Part shown: positions 17,806 to 26,900 of the stretch, one piece after another
How positions within the stretch are numbered: position 1 is the stretch's first letter
How the letters are laid out: the number at the start of each line of letters is the position of its first letter
Assembly (NCBI GenBank): GCA_937958675.1
Contig: CALGND010000066.1
Location: 1 to 43,311, forward strand
Origin: an uncultured Granulosicoccaceae bacterium
GTDB taxonomy: Bacteria; Pseudomonadota; Gammaproteobacteria; Granulosicoccales; Granulosicoccaceae
Length of the DNA: 43,311 bases
Direction: 5' to 3'
Notes under the pieces: model-generated
The model's input: only the letters and a program-made list of their open reading frames with translations
Told to the model about the DNA's origin: nothing
Databases searched by the model: none
Program-made: the position numbers and the translations under genes

Positions 17806-20430
17806 GTGAAGCTGCGAAATCTGCCTATTGTATTTTTTGTATTGATGCTGGCGTTGTTTTTAACGTCGGCATGGGCTGCAACGCCTGCAGGTACGATAAT
17901 CAGGAACCAAGCTTCAGCAACTTATCTTGACACGGATGGCCGCCAAGTAACCGTTACCTCTAACATTGTTCAAACTACGATAGACCAAGTGGCTGGTGTA
18001 CAACTAGTGCAGGATCAAACAATCACGGGCTTAGCAGATACACAAGTCGGCATGACTCATCGTATTCGCAATACAGGCAACGGCAGCGATCGGTTTGATA
18101 TTCAACTGACTAACGCTACTGGGGATGACTACAATCTCGCTAGCTTAGTAGCCTATGCGGATGAAGATCAAAATGGTGTCGCTGATAACAATACGCCGAT
18201 CACGCAAACGCCATGGCTAAGTGCTGACGAAGAATTCTATTTCGTGGTGGTTGCTAATATACCTGCCTCAGTTAATGAGAATGATGAAGGCAAGGTGTCT
18301 GTTTCGGTTAGTAGTAATTTTAGTAGTGCGCAGAATGATACCAACACCGACACGGTGCGGGTTATAGACACTGCCAATATTGTGGTGAATAAATCTATCA
18401 GCGAACAAGTTGGGCTGTCTCCTAGTGGTGGTTACTTGGTCACTCTAAATTATCTTAATAACGGAAACGAAGAGGCGCAAGGTGTGGCATTGTTAGATGC
18501 ACTGCCGGCAGGCATGAGCTATGTTGCCAACTCTGCGCGCTGGAATAATAGTGGCACTGTGTTAAGCGATGCTAATCCAAACGATGTCCAAAATGGCTCT
18601 GCGGGAGAGATACGTTTTTGCGCTTATCATGCCTCCTGTGTCGGGTTGCCAGAGTCAGCGATTGATGGCGATTCTGATTCGACTAATCAGCTTACAGCTC
18701 TTATTGATGCGGTAGCCGCTGGAGAAAGTGGGACACTAACGTTTAGTGTCTCTATCGATTCTGACTTGCCGGGTTCTACTTTATACAATACTGCTGAAAC
18801 ACTACATGATGATGCTGATCCGCAAACGCTACAGTATTCCAACTCGGTTGCGTTTACTGTTTTATCATCTATCGCTGTAGTAGCTAACGGTTCAATCGCT
18901 ACATCGATAGATGGTATGAACGAACCCATTAACGTTGTTTCCGCCGCGCAAGGCACCACAGTGCAATTTGTAAACATCATTTGGAATACTGGCAGCAATG
19001 CTGATACGTTTAATATCGAACTCGATAATAGCGCGTCGACTTTTCCAGCAGGCAGTATTTATCGATTGCTTAAATCCGACGGCGCAACACCACTACTTGA
19101 CACCAATGCCGATGGTCAGCTGGACACAGGTCCGATTCAAGCCGGTCAATATTCGGTTGTGGTTTTAAGTGTAGAGTTGCCTCAAGGTTTGGCGGGTGAT
19201 AATGGCGGCCTGGGCTTTTCGATTCCAAAAATCGCACGCTCAATAACTGACCCCGCTGTGTTTAATGCTGTTGAAGATCATCTAGATGAAATCATTGGTA
19301 ATAGCGTTGACTTAACTAATCAAGCTGCTGCAGGTAGTTTGGGTGCCTTGGGTGTTGGACCAGGGCCTGAGCTTTCTCCGGTGAGTTCAACTCCTGTCAA
19401 TGCGCATAGTGTCGCGCAATTTGATTTATATATTCGTAACCAAGGGCAGACTCCCGATCAATATCAATTGTCAGCCAGCCTTGCGATCAATGATGCGCCG
19501 TTACCTAGCGCCTGGTCGATTAGTTTTACCAACGCACAAACCAATCAAGCCATTAGCAATACTGCTTACTTGCAATCGGGTGAATCAACTCATGTTGTTG
19601 CTAACGTAACAGTGCCAGAAGAGGTAGCAGCAGGCAGCCATAGCATCTACTTCAAGGTGGAGTCGTTGCTGACAGGGACAAGTGATAAAAAGCATGATGC
19701 TGTTTTAGTGGTGCATGCGCCTAACTTACTACTAGAACCCAACTTGAGTGCGCAGCTGGAGCCTGGTGGCTCTGTCGTATACGAACATTTAGCAAGCAAC
19801 ACTGGCAGCGCAATACTGACTGGTTTGCAGTTTGTGATGACGCAAAGTCAGGCAAATTGGACTGCAGCAATGTACGAGGATACCGACAACAATGGTTTTT
19901 TAAGCCCAGATGATCAAGTCATTTTGCAAGATTGGACGCTAGCGCCAGGTGAATCAAGAGATCTTTTTGTCAAAGTGTTTGCGCCAACTACGGCGACTTT
20001 AGGACAACAGAACATCACTCACATTGTGAGCAGTTGGGACGGTGGTAGCGGCGCTCAAGTGCACGACATCAGCACCGTTAGCACTACAAACGTGTCGATC
20101 AAAAAAGAACAAGCAGTTGATGTGGGCTGCGACGGTGGTCCAGATACTGGAACTGATTTTGGCTCTGGTGTTATAGAAGTAGCGCCGGGTAACAACTGCG
20201 TTATTTATCGCTTAACCGCGACTAATCTAGGGAAGGACCCTTCGTATAATGTCACTATCCATGATTACACGCCGCCATACACGTTATATGTGCCTAGCGC
20301 AGCCTGTACGCGCACCCCTTGCTGGGTAACCGAACCCAATATTGATGAAACAGGCACAATTAATGCGGAAACAGATCAATTACTGCCAGGTGACTCGTTC
20401 GCTTTGCAATTTTCAGTACGCGTGCAATGA
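17806..20430 (+). CDS. Large secreted DUF11-repeat surface protein, paralogue of the 1020-aa protein
   Basis: The 874-aa protein starts at GTG 17806, one base after the OmpA lipoprotein stop; GTG at 17797 is an alternative. The longer open frame from 17713 would only extend into the upstream gene. The signal peptide (FVLMLALFLTSAWA) is followed by AATPAGTIIRNQASATYLDT, the same mature start as in two neighbours. Several DUF11/CARDB-like repeats follow (NTGNGSDRFDIQLT; NNGNEEAQGVALLDALPAG; NTGSNADTFNIEL; NQGQTPDQYQLSA). An acidic DTDNNGFLSPDD loop may bind calcium. The last domain repeats the cysteine pattern of the 1020-aa protein (VGCDGG, NNCVIY, AACTRTPCW) and ends FSVRVQ. It is probably an extracellular fibre or stalk subunit exported with its operon partners. 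The stop overlaps the next ATG by four bases (ATGA). Confidence 0.85.
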   Translation: MKLRNLPIVFFVLMLALFLTSAWAATPAGTIIRNQASATYLDTDGRQVTVTSNIVQTTIDQVAGVQLVQDQTITGLADTQVGMTHRIRNTGNGSDRFDIQLTNATGDDYNLASLVAYADEDQNGVADNNTPITQTPWLSADEEFYFVVVANIPASVNENDEGKVSVSVSSNFSSAQNDTNTDTVRVIDTANIVVNKSISEQVGLSPSGGYLVTLNYLNNGNEEAQGVALLDALPAGMSYVANSARWNNSGTVLSDANPNDVQNGSAGEIRFCAYHASCVGLPESAIDGDSDSTNQLTALIDAVAAGESGTLTFSVSIDSDLPGSTLYNTAETLHDDADPQTLQYSNSVAFTVLSSIAVVANGSIATSIDGMNEPINVVSAAQGTTVQFVNIIWNTGSNADTFNIELDNSASTFPAGSIYRLLKSDGATPLLDTNADGQLDTGPIQAGQYSVVVLSVELPQGLAGDNGGLGFSIPKIARSITDPAVFNAVEDHLDEIIGNSVDLTNQAAAGSLGALGVGPGPELSPVSSTPVNAHSVAQFDLYIRNQGQTPDQYQLSASLAINDAPLPSAWSISFTNAQTNQAISNTAYLQSGESTHVVANVTVPEEVAAGSHSIYFKVESLLTGTSDKKHDAVLVVHAPNLLLEPNLSAQLEPGGSVVYEHLASNTGSAILTGLQFVMTQSQANWTAAMYEDTDNNGFLSPDDQVILQDWTLAPGESRDLFVKVFAPTTATLGQQNITHIVSSWDGGSGAQVHDISTVSTTNVSIKKEQAVDVGCDGGPDTGTDFGSGVIEVAPGNNCVIYRLTATNLGKDPSYNVTIHDYTPPYTLYVPSAACTRTPCWVTEPNIDETGTINAETDQLLPGDSFALQFSVRVQ

Positions 20431-21515
20431 ATTTAAAAATGAAAACTAGATCTAGAATATTTACACCCGTAATTGCGTTGATGTTGGCCTTTGTTACTTC
20501 AATGCCGGCAGTTGCGATCGAACGTAATCCGTACTTCGGCCTTGGAGCCGGTGTGTCCAAGTTATCCCCTGATGTGGGTGATTCTGGCCTTACGCTTGAT
20601 GAAGACAGCAGTACTGCTGTGTCGCTAACGCTCGGCATACCGATGTCGCATCGATTCAACGCCGAGTTGGGTTATTCGCAATTGGGGACGGCCGAACTAT
20701 CAGGCGAAGACATAGAGTATTCAGCATTCTCATTAGGTGCAGTTGCCTATGTGTTTGGCAACGAAGCTCGTGTGAGCAACCAACCGGGCTTACGGGCTTA
20801 CGTTCGTCTTGGTTTAAACATTATGGACAACGAAACTGATATTCGTTTACAAGAAGCGGATAACACCGCCATATGGTTGGGTGCAGGTCTTGAGTGGCCT
20901 CTGTCTACTCGTTTTGGTATCCGAGGTGAATTAGCAAGCTTTGATGGTGATGCTCAAGCATTAACCCTTGCACTGTTGTTTCAACCTGGCGCACGTCAGT
21001 CTCGCGCACCAACAAGCGTCAGCACACCTGTTGCCGCTCCAACGGCTGAGGTAGAACCGCTACCTACACCAGAGCCCACTATTGAGTCTCAGCCTGAACC
21101 GGAACCTGAAATCGTTGCACTGCCTGAAATCGTTCCAGTGCCTGAGCCGACAGTTGAGCCAGCGGTTGTACCTGCCCCAGAAAGTGGTGTGCTAGCTGGC
21201 GTCGAATTTGAAACCGGTACGGCCATTTTGACCTCAATTGGTCAGGGTGTATTAGCTCGCTTAGCTGAATCAATGCAGGCTTATCCGGGTGTGAGCATCG
21301 AAATTGGTGCACATACCGATGGCGCGAAAGGAGATGCCAATAAATTGGCGCTCACTCGTAGCCGGGCGATCGCTGTTGCTCGTTACCTCGTATCCACCGG
21401 CGTGCCTGTCCAACGCATGAAAGCTCGATCTTTTGGTGCAAATGTGCCACGAGCTGAGGGCGACTCAGCTGGAGCTCGGCGTCTGAACAACCGAGTTGAA
21501 ATCACCGTTCAATAG
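20427..21515 (+). CDS. OmpA-like protein: small barrel, Pro/Glu linker, peptidoglycan-binding domain
   Basis: The 362-aa protein has a cleavable signal peptide (IALMLAFVTSMPAVA), then an eight-strand-type barrel (about 33-190; YFGLGAGVSKL, YSQLGTAEL, RAYVRLGLNI, GAGLEWPLSTRFGIRGEL). A proline/glutamate-rich spacer of about 60 residues rich in PEP and PEPE follows. The C-terminal OmpA domain (about 260-362) has GVEFETGTAILT, GAHTDGAKG, TRSRAIAVARYL and NNRVEITVQ, with the diaminopimelate-binding Asp and Arg conserved. It should sit in the outer membrane and grip the cell wall. Of the four barrel/OmpA paralogues in this block it is the only one with a signal-peptidase-I-type signal and not a lipobox. 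ATG 20427 overlaps the previous stop; an ATG four codons later is possible. Confidence 0.9.
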   Translation: MNLKMKTRSRIFTPVIALMLAFVTSMPAVAIERNPYFGLGAGVSKLSPDVGDSGLTLDEDSSTAVSLTLGIPMSHRFNAELGYSQLGTAELSGEDIEYSAFSLGAVAYVFGNEARVSNQPGLRAYVRLGLNIMDNETDIRLQEADNTAIWLGAGLEWPLSTRFGIRGELASFDGDAQALTLALLFQPGARQSRAPTSVSTPVAAPTAEVEPLPTPEPTIESQPEPEPEIVALPEIVPVPEPTVEPAVVPAPESGVLAGVEFETGTAILTSIGQGVLARLAESMQAYPGVSIEIGAHTDGAKGDANKLALTRSRAIAVARYLVSTGVPVQRMKARSFGANVPRAEGDSAGARRLNNRVEITVQ

Positions 21516-21565
21516 CTCGCGTCGCCTGAGGCGGCTCAGCCGCTCCAACCAATACGGTCCCAAAA

Positions 21566-21585
21566 GCCTCTAGAGCATTAGAGGC
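21566..21585 (+). other. Hairpin downstream of the coupled gene block
   Basis: GCCTCTA pairs with TAGAGGC around a six-base loop. Shorter hairpins (CTGAG/CTCAG and CTCCA/TGGAG) flank it. No T-run follows, so a rho-independent terminator is not supported; an mRNA 3'-end or processing structure is possible. The rest of the gap to 21779 shows nothing else clear. Confidence 0.35.
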
Positions 21586-21779
21586 GCTGATCTCCTTGCC
21601 TGCTTGCATCTCCAGCTTGGAGACCTACGTCACGTTTAACCTAGAAATTGTCTACGGTAGTGGATCAGGGGCGTGAAAATTGCTGAACCAGAGCACTAAT
21701 TAATGGTTTGCGGTTATTCACCAGTGGTGATGCCTGCACAACAAAAATAGCAGCCTTGCTGTATTTAGCCGGGCGTCTA

Positions 21780-23597
21780 ATGAGATCGCCAAAAGTGAAG
21801 ATAAACCGAGTTCGATCAAACAATATCAAATCATGGTTGCCACCTATGGTGATTGCCGTGGCATTACTCTTGGGCGGCTGTAATACGCTTAGCGGTTCGT
21901 TACCCTCTAGTATATCGATACCTGCTAATGACCCGTCCTTTCAATCTAGGTTGTATGGCGGCGCGAGCATTGGTAGTTCTTCACTAGATCCCAATCTATC
22001 CTCAGCACCTGCATTTAATCTGGCCAGTGATTCAGATCAAACGACACAAATGCGTCTTGGCTATGACATTCATAATATGTTGTCCGTCGAAGTTGAAAAT
22101 AGTGTTCTTGGCGCAGCTGAGTTGGTTGAAGCGGGCACTTCTGTTAAATATTCCGCGTTTGGCGTGAGCGCGCTGATCTATGGCATCAATGGTGTGCAAA
22201 ACCGTTCGCGTCGTGAGGGCTGGAGCGCTTATGGCCGCCTCGGTTATTCTTATATAAAGCGATCATCAGCTGTTCTTCCACTGGACAACAGTAACTCATC
22301 AGCAGTGCTTGGCTTGGGCGCTGAATACGGTATGAGAAATGGCATTGGTATTCGTGGCGAGTTTACTCGCTATGATAACGATGCATCTAATTTTAGTATT
22401 GGCGCGATTTACCGTTTTGGTTTGTCAGCTAGGGAAATCGGTAACGTGTTTGCAACGGCAGCTAAGCCTGCATTAACTAGCGCTACCTCCCGTGTAGGAG
22501 CTAATGGCAGAAGTCGTGGCAATAGCGATCAAGGTGGACCGCAGAATGCTCCGATACAACGTCAGCAAACAACTCACTATCCAAACAATGCGCTGGCTGC
22601 ACAAGCTTGGGCGCCTCGCGTAACTCGAAATGATGATGACGGCGATGGTATTTCAAATAATACTGATCGCTGTCCCGACACATCGGCAAGCAGCACAGTA
22701 GGTAGTGATGGTTGTGGGCTGTTTGATGCGACATTATCTGATGTTGTTTTTAAACCAGGTTCGCACTGGCTAACACCTAAAGCGCGCGGGCAGCTGGATA
22801 AACTAGCCGATACTCTATTGGCATTTCCTGAAGCCCGTATCCAAGTGCGCGCACACACTGATAATAAAGGGTCAGCCGACATCAACATGAGTTTATCGGA
22901 GCGACGTGCAGAGGCTGTCGTTGAGTATATGCAAACTAAAGGGATTGCAGAGCTACAGTTAGAAGCGATCGGTCTGGGTGAATCTCAGCCTATGGATACT
23001 AATGATACAGCTGCTGGACGTAAGCGAAATCGTCGCGTTGAAATTGCGACGCTATCTAATATTGATCCAGATATGTGGAACTCCATAAACGAAAGAGCTG
23101 AAAAAGAAAAAATAGAAATAGAGGTTGCGGTTGCCGCTGTTGCTAAAGCACCAAAAGCGCCTGCTAGAAGTAAAATGCCTAGCGAGCCGATATTCCCAAC
23201 GGCAACAGCCATTGCCGTGCCTGCGATACCTAAGCCTGGTTACGTTGCAGGCTTTACGATGACAGGTGTTGTTTCCGGAGTGAGCTTTTTATCTGATTCT
23301 GCTGCACTGACTGAGTCATCAAACAATGCGCTAAAAGAGTTGAGCGATCAACTAAAAGCTGTGCCTGATGTGAGCATTGCGATAATGGCGCACACTGATA
23401 ATCAGGGAGAAGAATCTGCAAACCAGACATTGTCCGTATCGCGTGCGTTGGCAGTGGTGGATTTTCTGGTCGCTCAAGGTATCAGCAAGCCACGCTTGCT
23501 ACCTGAAGGTTATGGTGAAACATTGCCATTAGTGCAAAATGTCACCGACGCTGACCGAGCTCGCAATCGTCGTATCGAAGTGCGTGTTCTGAACTAA
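21780..23597 (+). CDS. Lipoprotein with barrel-like domain, TSP3 motif and two OmpA domains
   Basis: The 605-aa product from ATG 21780 has a basic N-region, hydrophobic core MVIAVALLL and lipobox LGGC (C34). A barrel-like domain (about 55-225) shares RLYGGASIGSSSL, NRSRREGWSAYGRLGYSY and GAEYGMRNGIGIRGEF with the paralogues alongside. After a low-complexity linker comes a TSP3-type calcium loop (DDDGDGISNNTDRCPDT), a first OmpA C-terminal domain (about 320-430; RAHTDNKGS, LSERRAEAV, RNRRVEI) and, after an Ala/Lys/Pro linker, a second one (about 500-605; MAHTDNQGE, LSVSRALAV, RNRRIEV). Both domains keep the Asp and Arg that bind peptidoglycan, so it could grip two peptides. A TTG 24 codons upstream would add a segment unlike a signal peptide. 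No strong Shine-Dalgarno is visible. It follows a 264-base gap, so may have its own promoter. Confidence 0.85.
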   Translation: MRSPKVKINRVRSNNIKSWLPPMVIAVALLLGGCNTLSGSLPSSISIPANDPSFQSRLYGGASIGSSSLDPNLSSAPAFNLASDSDQTTQMRLGYDIHNMLSVEVENSVLGAAELVEAGTSVKYSAFGVSALIYGINGVQNRSRREGWSAYGRLGYSYIKRSSAVLPLDNSNSSAVLGLGAEYGMRNGIGIRGEFTRYDNDASNFSIGAIYRFGLSAREIGNVFATAAKPALTSATSRVGANGRSRGNSDQGGPQNAPIQRQQTTHYPNNALAAQAWAPRVTRNDDDGDGISNNTDRCPDTSASSTVGSDGCGLFDATLSDVVFKPGSHWLTPKARGQLDKLADTLLAFPEARIQVRAHTDNKGSADINMSLSERRAEAVVEYMQTKGIAELQLEAIGLGESQPMDTNDTAAGRKRNRRVEIATLSNIDPDMWNSINERAEKEKIEIEVAVAAVAKAPKAPARSKMPSEPIFPTATAIAVPAIPKPGYVAGFTMTGVVSGVSFLSDSAALTESSNNALKELSDQLKAVPDVSIAIMAHTDNQGEESANQTLSVSRALAVVDFLVAQGISKPRLLPEGYGETLPLVQNVTDADRARNRRIEVRVLN

Positions 23598-23966
23598 ACA
23601 TACCCGCTGCGGTATGTATTGGCTCTGCTTGCAGCTTGCGCGGCGGCCAAAAGCGCGATCGCTCTGATCGCGCTTACATCATCATAAATCAGCTTGGTTT
23701 AGTGTAGTCACCACTGAATTGTTCAATTTTTGAGCAATTAGCTTGTGGCGCAACCCTGATAGAGCCACTCGCGCTCTTAGCGTTGATTTTATCCTGTGCC
23801 CAAGATTAGCTAAGTTACGTTAATCAGCACTACTCTTATAGCTGTCAATCACATGACACATTTTACGAATTGGTAACATAAAAACTGTTATCGTTAAACG
23901 CGAATAACCAGCGTAAGCGCTGTTCTGGGCGGGTGAGCCCTTTTTCTGCGGATAATATTTCAAACT
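23598..23966. promoter_or_regulatory. Intergenic region with three inverted repeats, no gene
   Basis: This 369-base gap contains ACATACC/GGTATGT just after the stop, then AAGCGCGATC/GATCGCGCTT (23651-23675), a perfect 10-bp stem with a five-base loop and no T-run, probably ending the upstream transcript. AATTGTTCAA/TTGAGCAATT (23717-23739, one G-T pair) is an AT-rich inverted repeat that could be an operator. The promoter of the 1299-aa gene should lie between about 23750 and 23966, but I see no convincing -35/-10 pair. Confidence 0.5.
23651..23675 (+). terminator. Strong GC-rich hairpin, probable transcript end
   Basis: AAGCGCGATC pairs perfectly with GATCGCGCTT around GCTCT. It lies 54 bases after the upstream stop codon. 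It lacks a T-run, so termination may be rho-dependent with the hairpin protecting the 3' end. Confidence 0.45.
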
Positions 23967-26900
23967 ATGTACAACAAGCTATTCGAGTTAGGCCGAATGG
24001 TGCCAGCTGCATCTTTAAAGATGATGTTAGCGATAGTTCTGACCCTAGGCACTACTATTCTCAACGCACAATTAGTCTCGGCTGCAGATGACGGCCCAGA
24101 TGAAGATGGCGATGGCATCGTCAATATGATTGATCTGGACGATGATAACGACGGTATCTTGGATACTGACGAAGGTATTGTCGATCGGGATAAAAATGGT
24201 GTGGCCGACGCCGATTCAACAGATACCGATGGCGACGGAACAGTCGATGGTTATGACTTAGATAGTGATAACGATGGCATTCTAGATAACCTTGAAGCAC
24301 GTGTTGACCGCGACGCCGTCAAGGCTTTGGATCTAATACCCAACGGCGCTATCGACATCTCAGTATTTGTCGGGGCTAATGGCGTCGCTGATGTTATCGA
24401 AACCTCACCTGACTCAGGTGTTCTAGTCTATCCATTAATGGATTCCGACCAAGATGGCACGCCCGATTTTCGTGATCAAGACAGCGATAACGATGGTATT
24501 TTTGATGTGATCGAAGCGGGTGCGCCTGACTCCGACAACAACGGCCGTATTGATTCGTTTGCTGATGCCGATGGCAAAGGCGTAAGCGACACAATCCAAT
24601 TAAGTGGTTTGCCAATTTTTGATACCGATGGAGATGGTCAACTTGATTTTCGCGACATGGACTCAGATGGCGATGGGATTTCGGACTTAGTTGAAGGTGG
24701 TGGCAACCCAAGTAAACCATTCGACTCAGATAACGATGGAGCGGCGGATTATCGTGAGCTGGATAGTGATGGCGATGGCATCTCGGACAACGATGAAGCG
24801 GGTGTGGATTTATCTTCACCGGCTGACTCAAACGGCAATGGTATAGCAGATTATCGCGAAGTTAATAGTACATCTAGTGGCGAATCTAGCAACCAAGCAA
24901 GCCAACATGATGGGCCCGATCGAGATGCGGACGGCATCGCAAATCAATACGATCTTGACGATGATAACGATGGCATACCCGACACTGTAGAAGGATTGAT
25001 TGATGCTGATGGCAATGGCGTGGCTGACGCAAATTCAAGAGACAGCGACGGTGATGGCCGACCTGATGCAAACGACTTGGACAGCGATAACGATGGCCTG
25101 TTAGATAACCGCGAAGCGCGGCTGGATTTCGCAGCAGTTAGCGCGTTGGATATAAAGGTTGATGGGGCGATAGATATTAGTTTTCCTGTTGGTAATAATG
25201 GTATTGCAGACGCTATCGAGACCAATGTAGATTCGGGCCAGTTGGTTTATGTTATTGCCGATACCGACAGCGATGGGACGCCCGATTATTTAGACACCGA
25301 TAGCGATAACGACGGCATCCCTGACTTGGTTGAAGCTGGTGGTACAGACGTTGATTCTGATGGCCGCATAGATAACTTTTTTGATGCTGATAGCAAAGGA
25401 GTCGATGAATCAATTCAAGCCAGCGCGCTACCTGTATTTGATACGGATGCTGATGGCATTGCAGATTATCGCGATACTGACTCTGATAATGATGGCTTGT
25501 CTGATGCCAGTGAAGCAGGTGATAACCCATCAAATCCGACAGATACAGACGGTGATGGCGCCGCTGACTATCGTGAACAAGATTCCAACGGCGATGGCGT
25601 TGGCGATTCTCAAGAGCAACAGCAAGTGCAAATTCCCATTGTTGGATCAATTGATTCCGACGGCGATGGCATTGCCGACTCTGTCGATATTGATGACGAT
25701 AACGATGGTTTGCTAGATCTGATCGAGGGTCAGGAAGATAACGACGGTGATGGCATTATTAATTCGTTGGATTTAGACAGTGATGGCGATGGTCTGTTCG
25801 ATAGCCTGGAGGCTGCTGAAACCACCAGTTTATTGACCGATTTGGACAATAACGGCGATGGCCGGCTGGACTTTAACGTTGGCCGAAATGGATTTGTTGA
25901 CCTACTCGAGTCGACACTTGATTCAGGTACGTCTATCTTTATGGTGGCTGATAGTGATCGCGATGGGGTTCCGGACTTCCTTGACCTCGATAGTGACAAT
26001 GACAGCGTGTACGATTCGATCGAGTTAAGCGTTGACACCGACGGGGATACATACGCAAATTTTCGAGATCTGGATAGTGATCAAGATGGTTTGAGTGATT
26101 TGCTTGAAGCGGTTAGCGGTGCGCAGGATCAAGACAACGATGGCGTGTTAGACACCTTCGTTGATGCCAATTTTGATGGGGCTGACGATAATTCGGCGTC
26201 GATCAAACCATTCGACAGTGATGGCGATGGTATACCCGACATGCTTGATTTGGATAGCGATGGCGATGGCGTGTTTGATCTGATCGAATCGGGAGGGGTC
26301 GATGCGAACGATACTGGTCGTTTCGATGGTACGGATGATACCGATGGTAATGGTGTTCCAGATAGCGTGGATGCCGGTTTCACGTCGGGAATTGATACAG
26401 ATAACGATGGAATAGATGACATGGCTGATATCAGCTTTACTGGTGGTGTTGATACTGATGGTGATGGGATTGACGACCAATATGATGCGGATCCAAACGG
26501 CAGTGGTTTAGTCGATCCGAATTTTCGAACCCCCTTTGGTGATGACAACGATGGTTTAGGTGTTCTTGAAGGGGTGGCAGAAGCAGAGGCGCTCGAAACA
26601 GGGCTAAATGGTTCTTCCGTTGGTTGTTCCATTAGCAGCGTAAGCGGCGGTCATGGTGGAGTGAGTAACGCTAAGTCTGGTTTCGATCCTATTTTCCCAC
26701 TAATGTTAGGGGCAGCGTTTATGACTCTATTACTTCGAATGCGTAAATTACGTAATGTTGCTGCACTATCTGTGCTTGGCCTTTCGTTAACTGCCTGCGG
26801 CTCTTTAAGCTTGCCCAGTCTTGGCGGCGGTGATAATTACGATTCTGATTTCAATCGACGTGTCTATGCTGGCTTGTCAGGCTTGGGCAGTACGGTTGAA

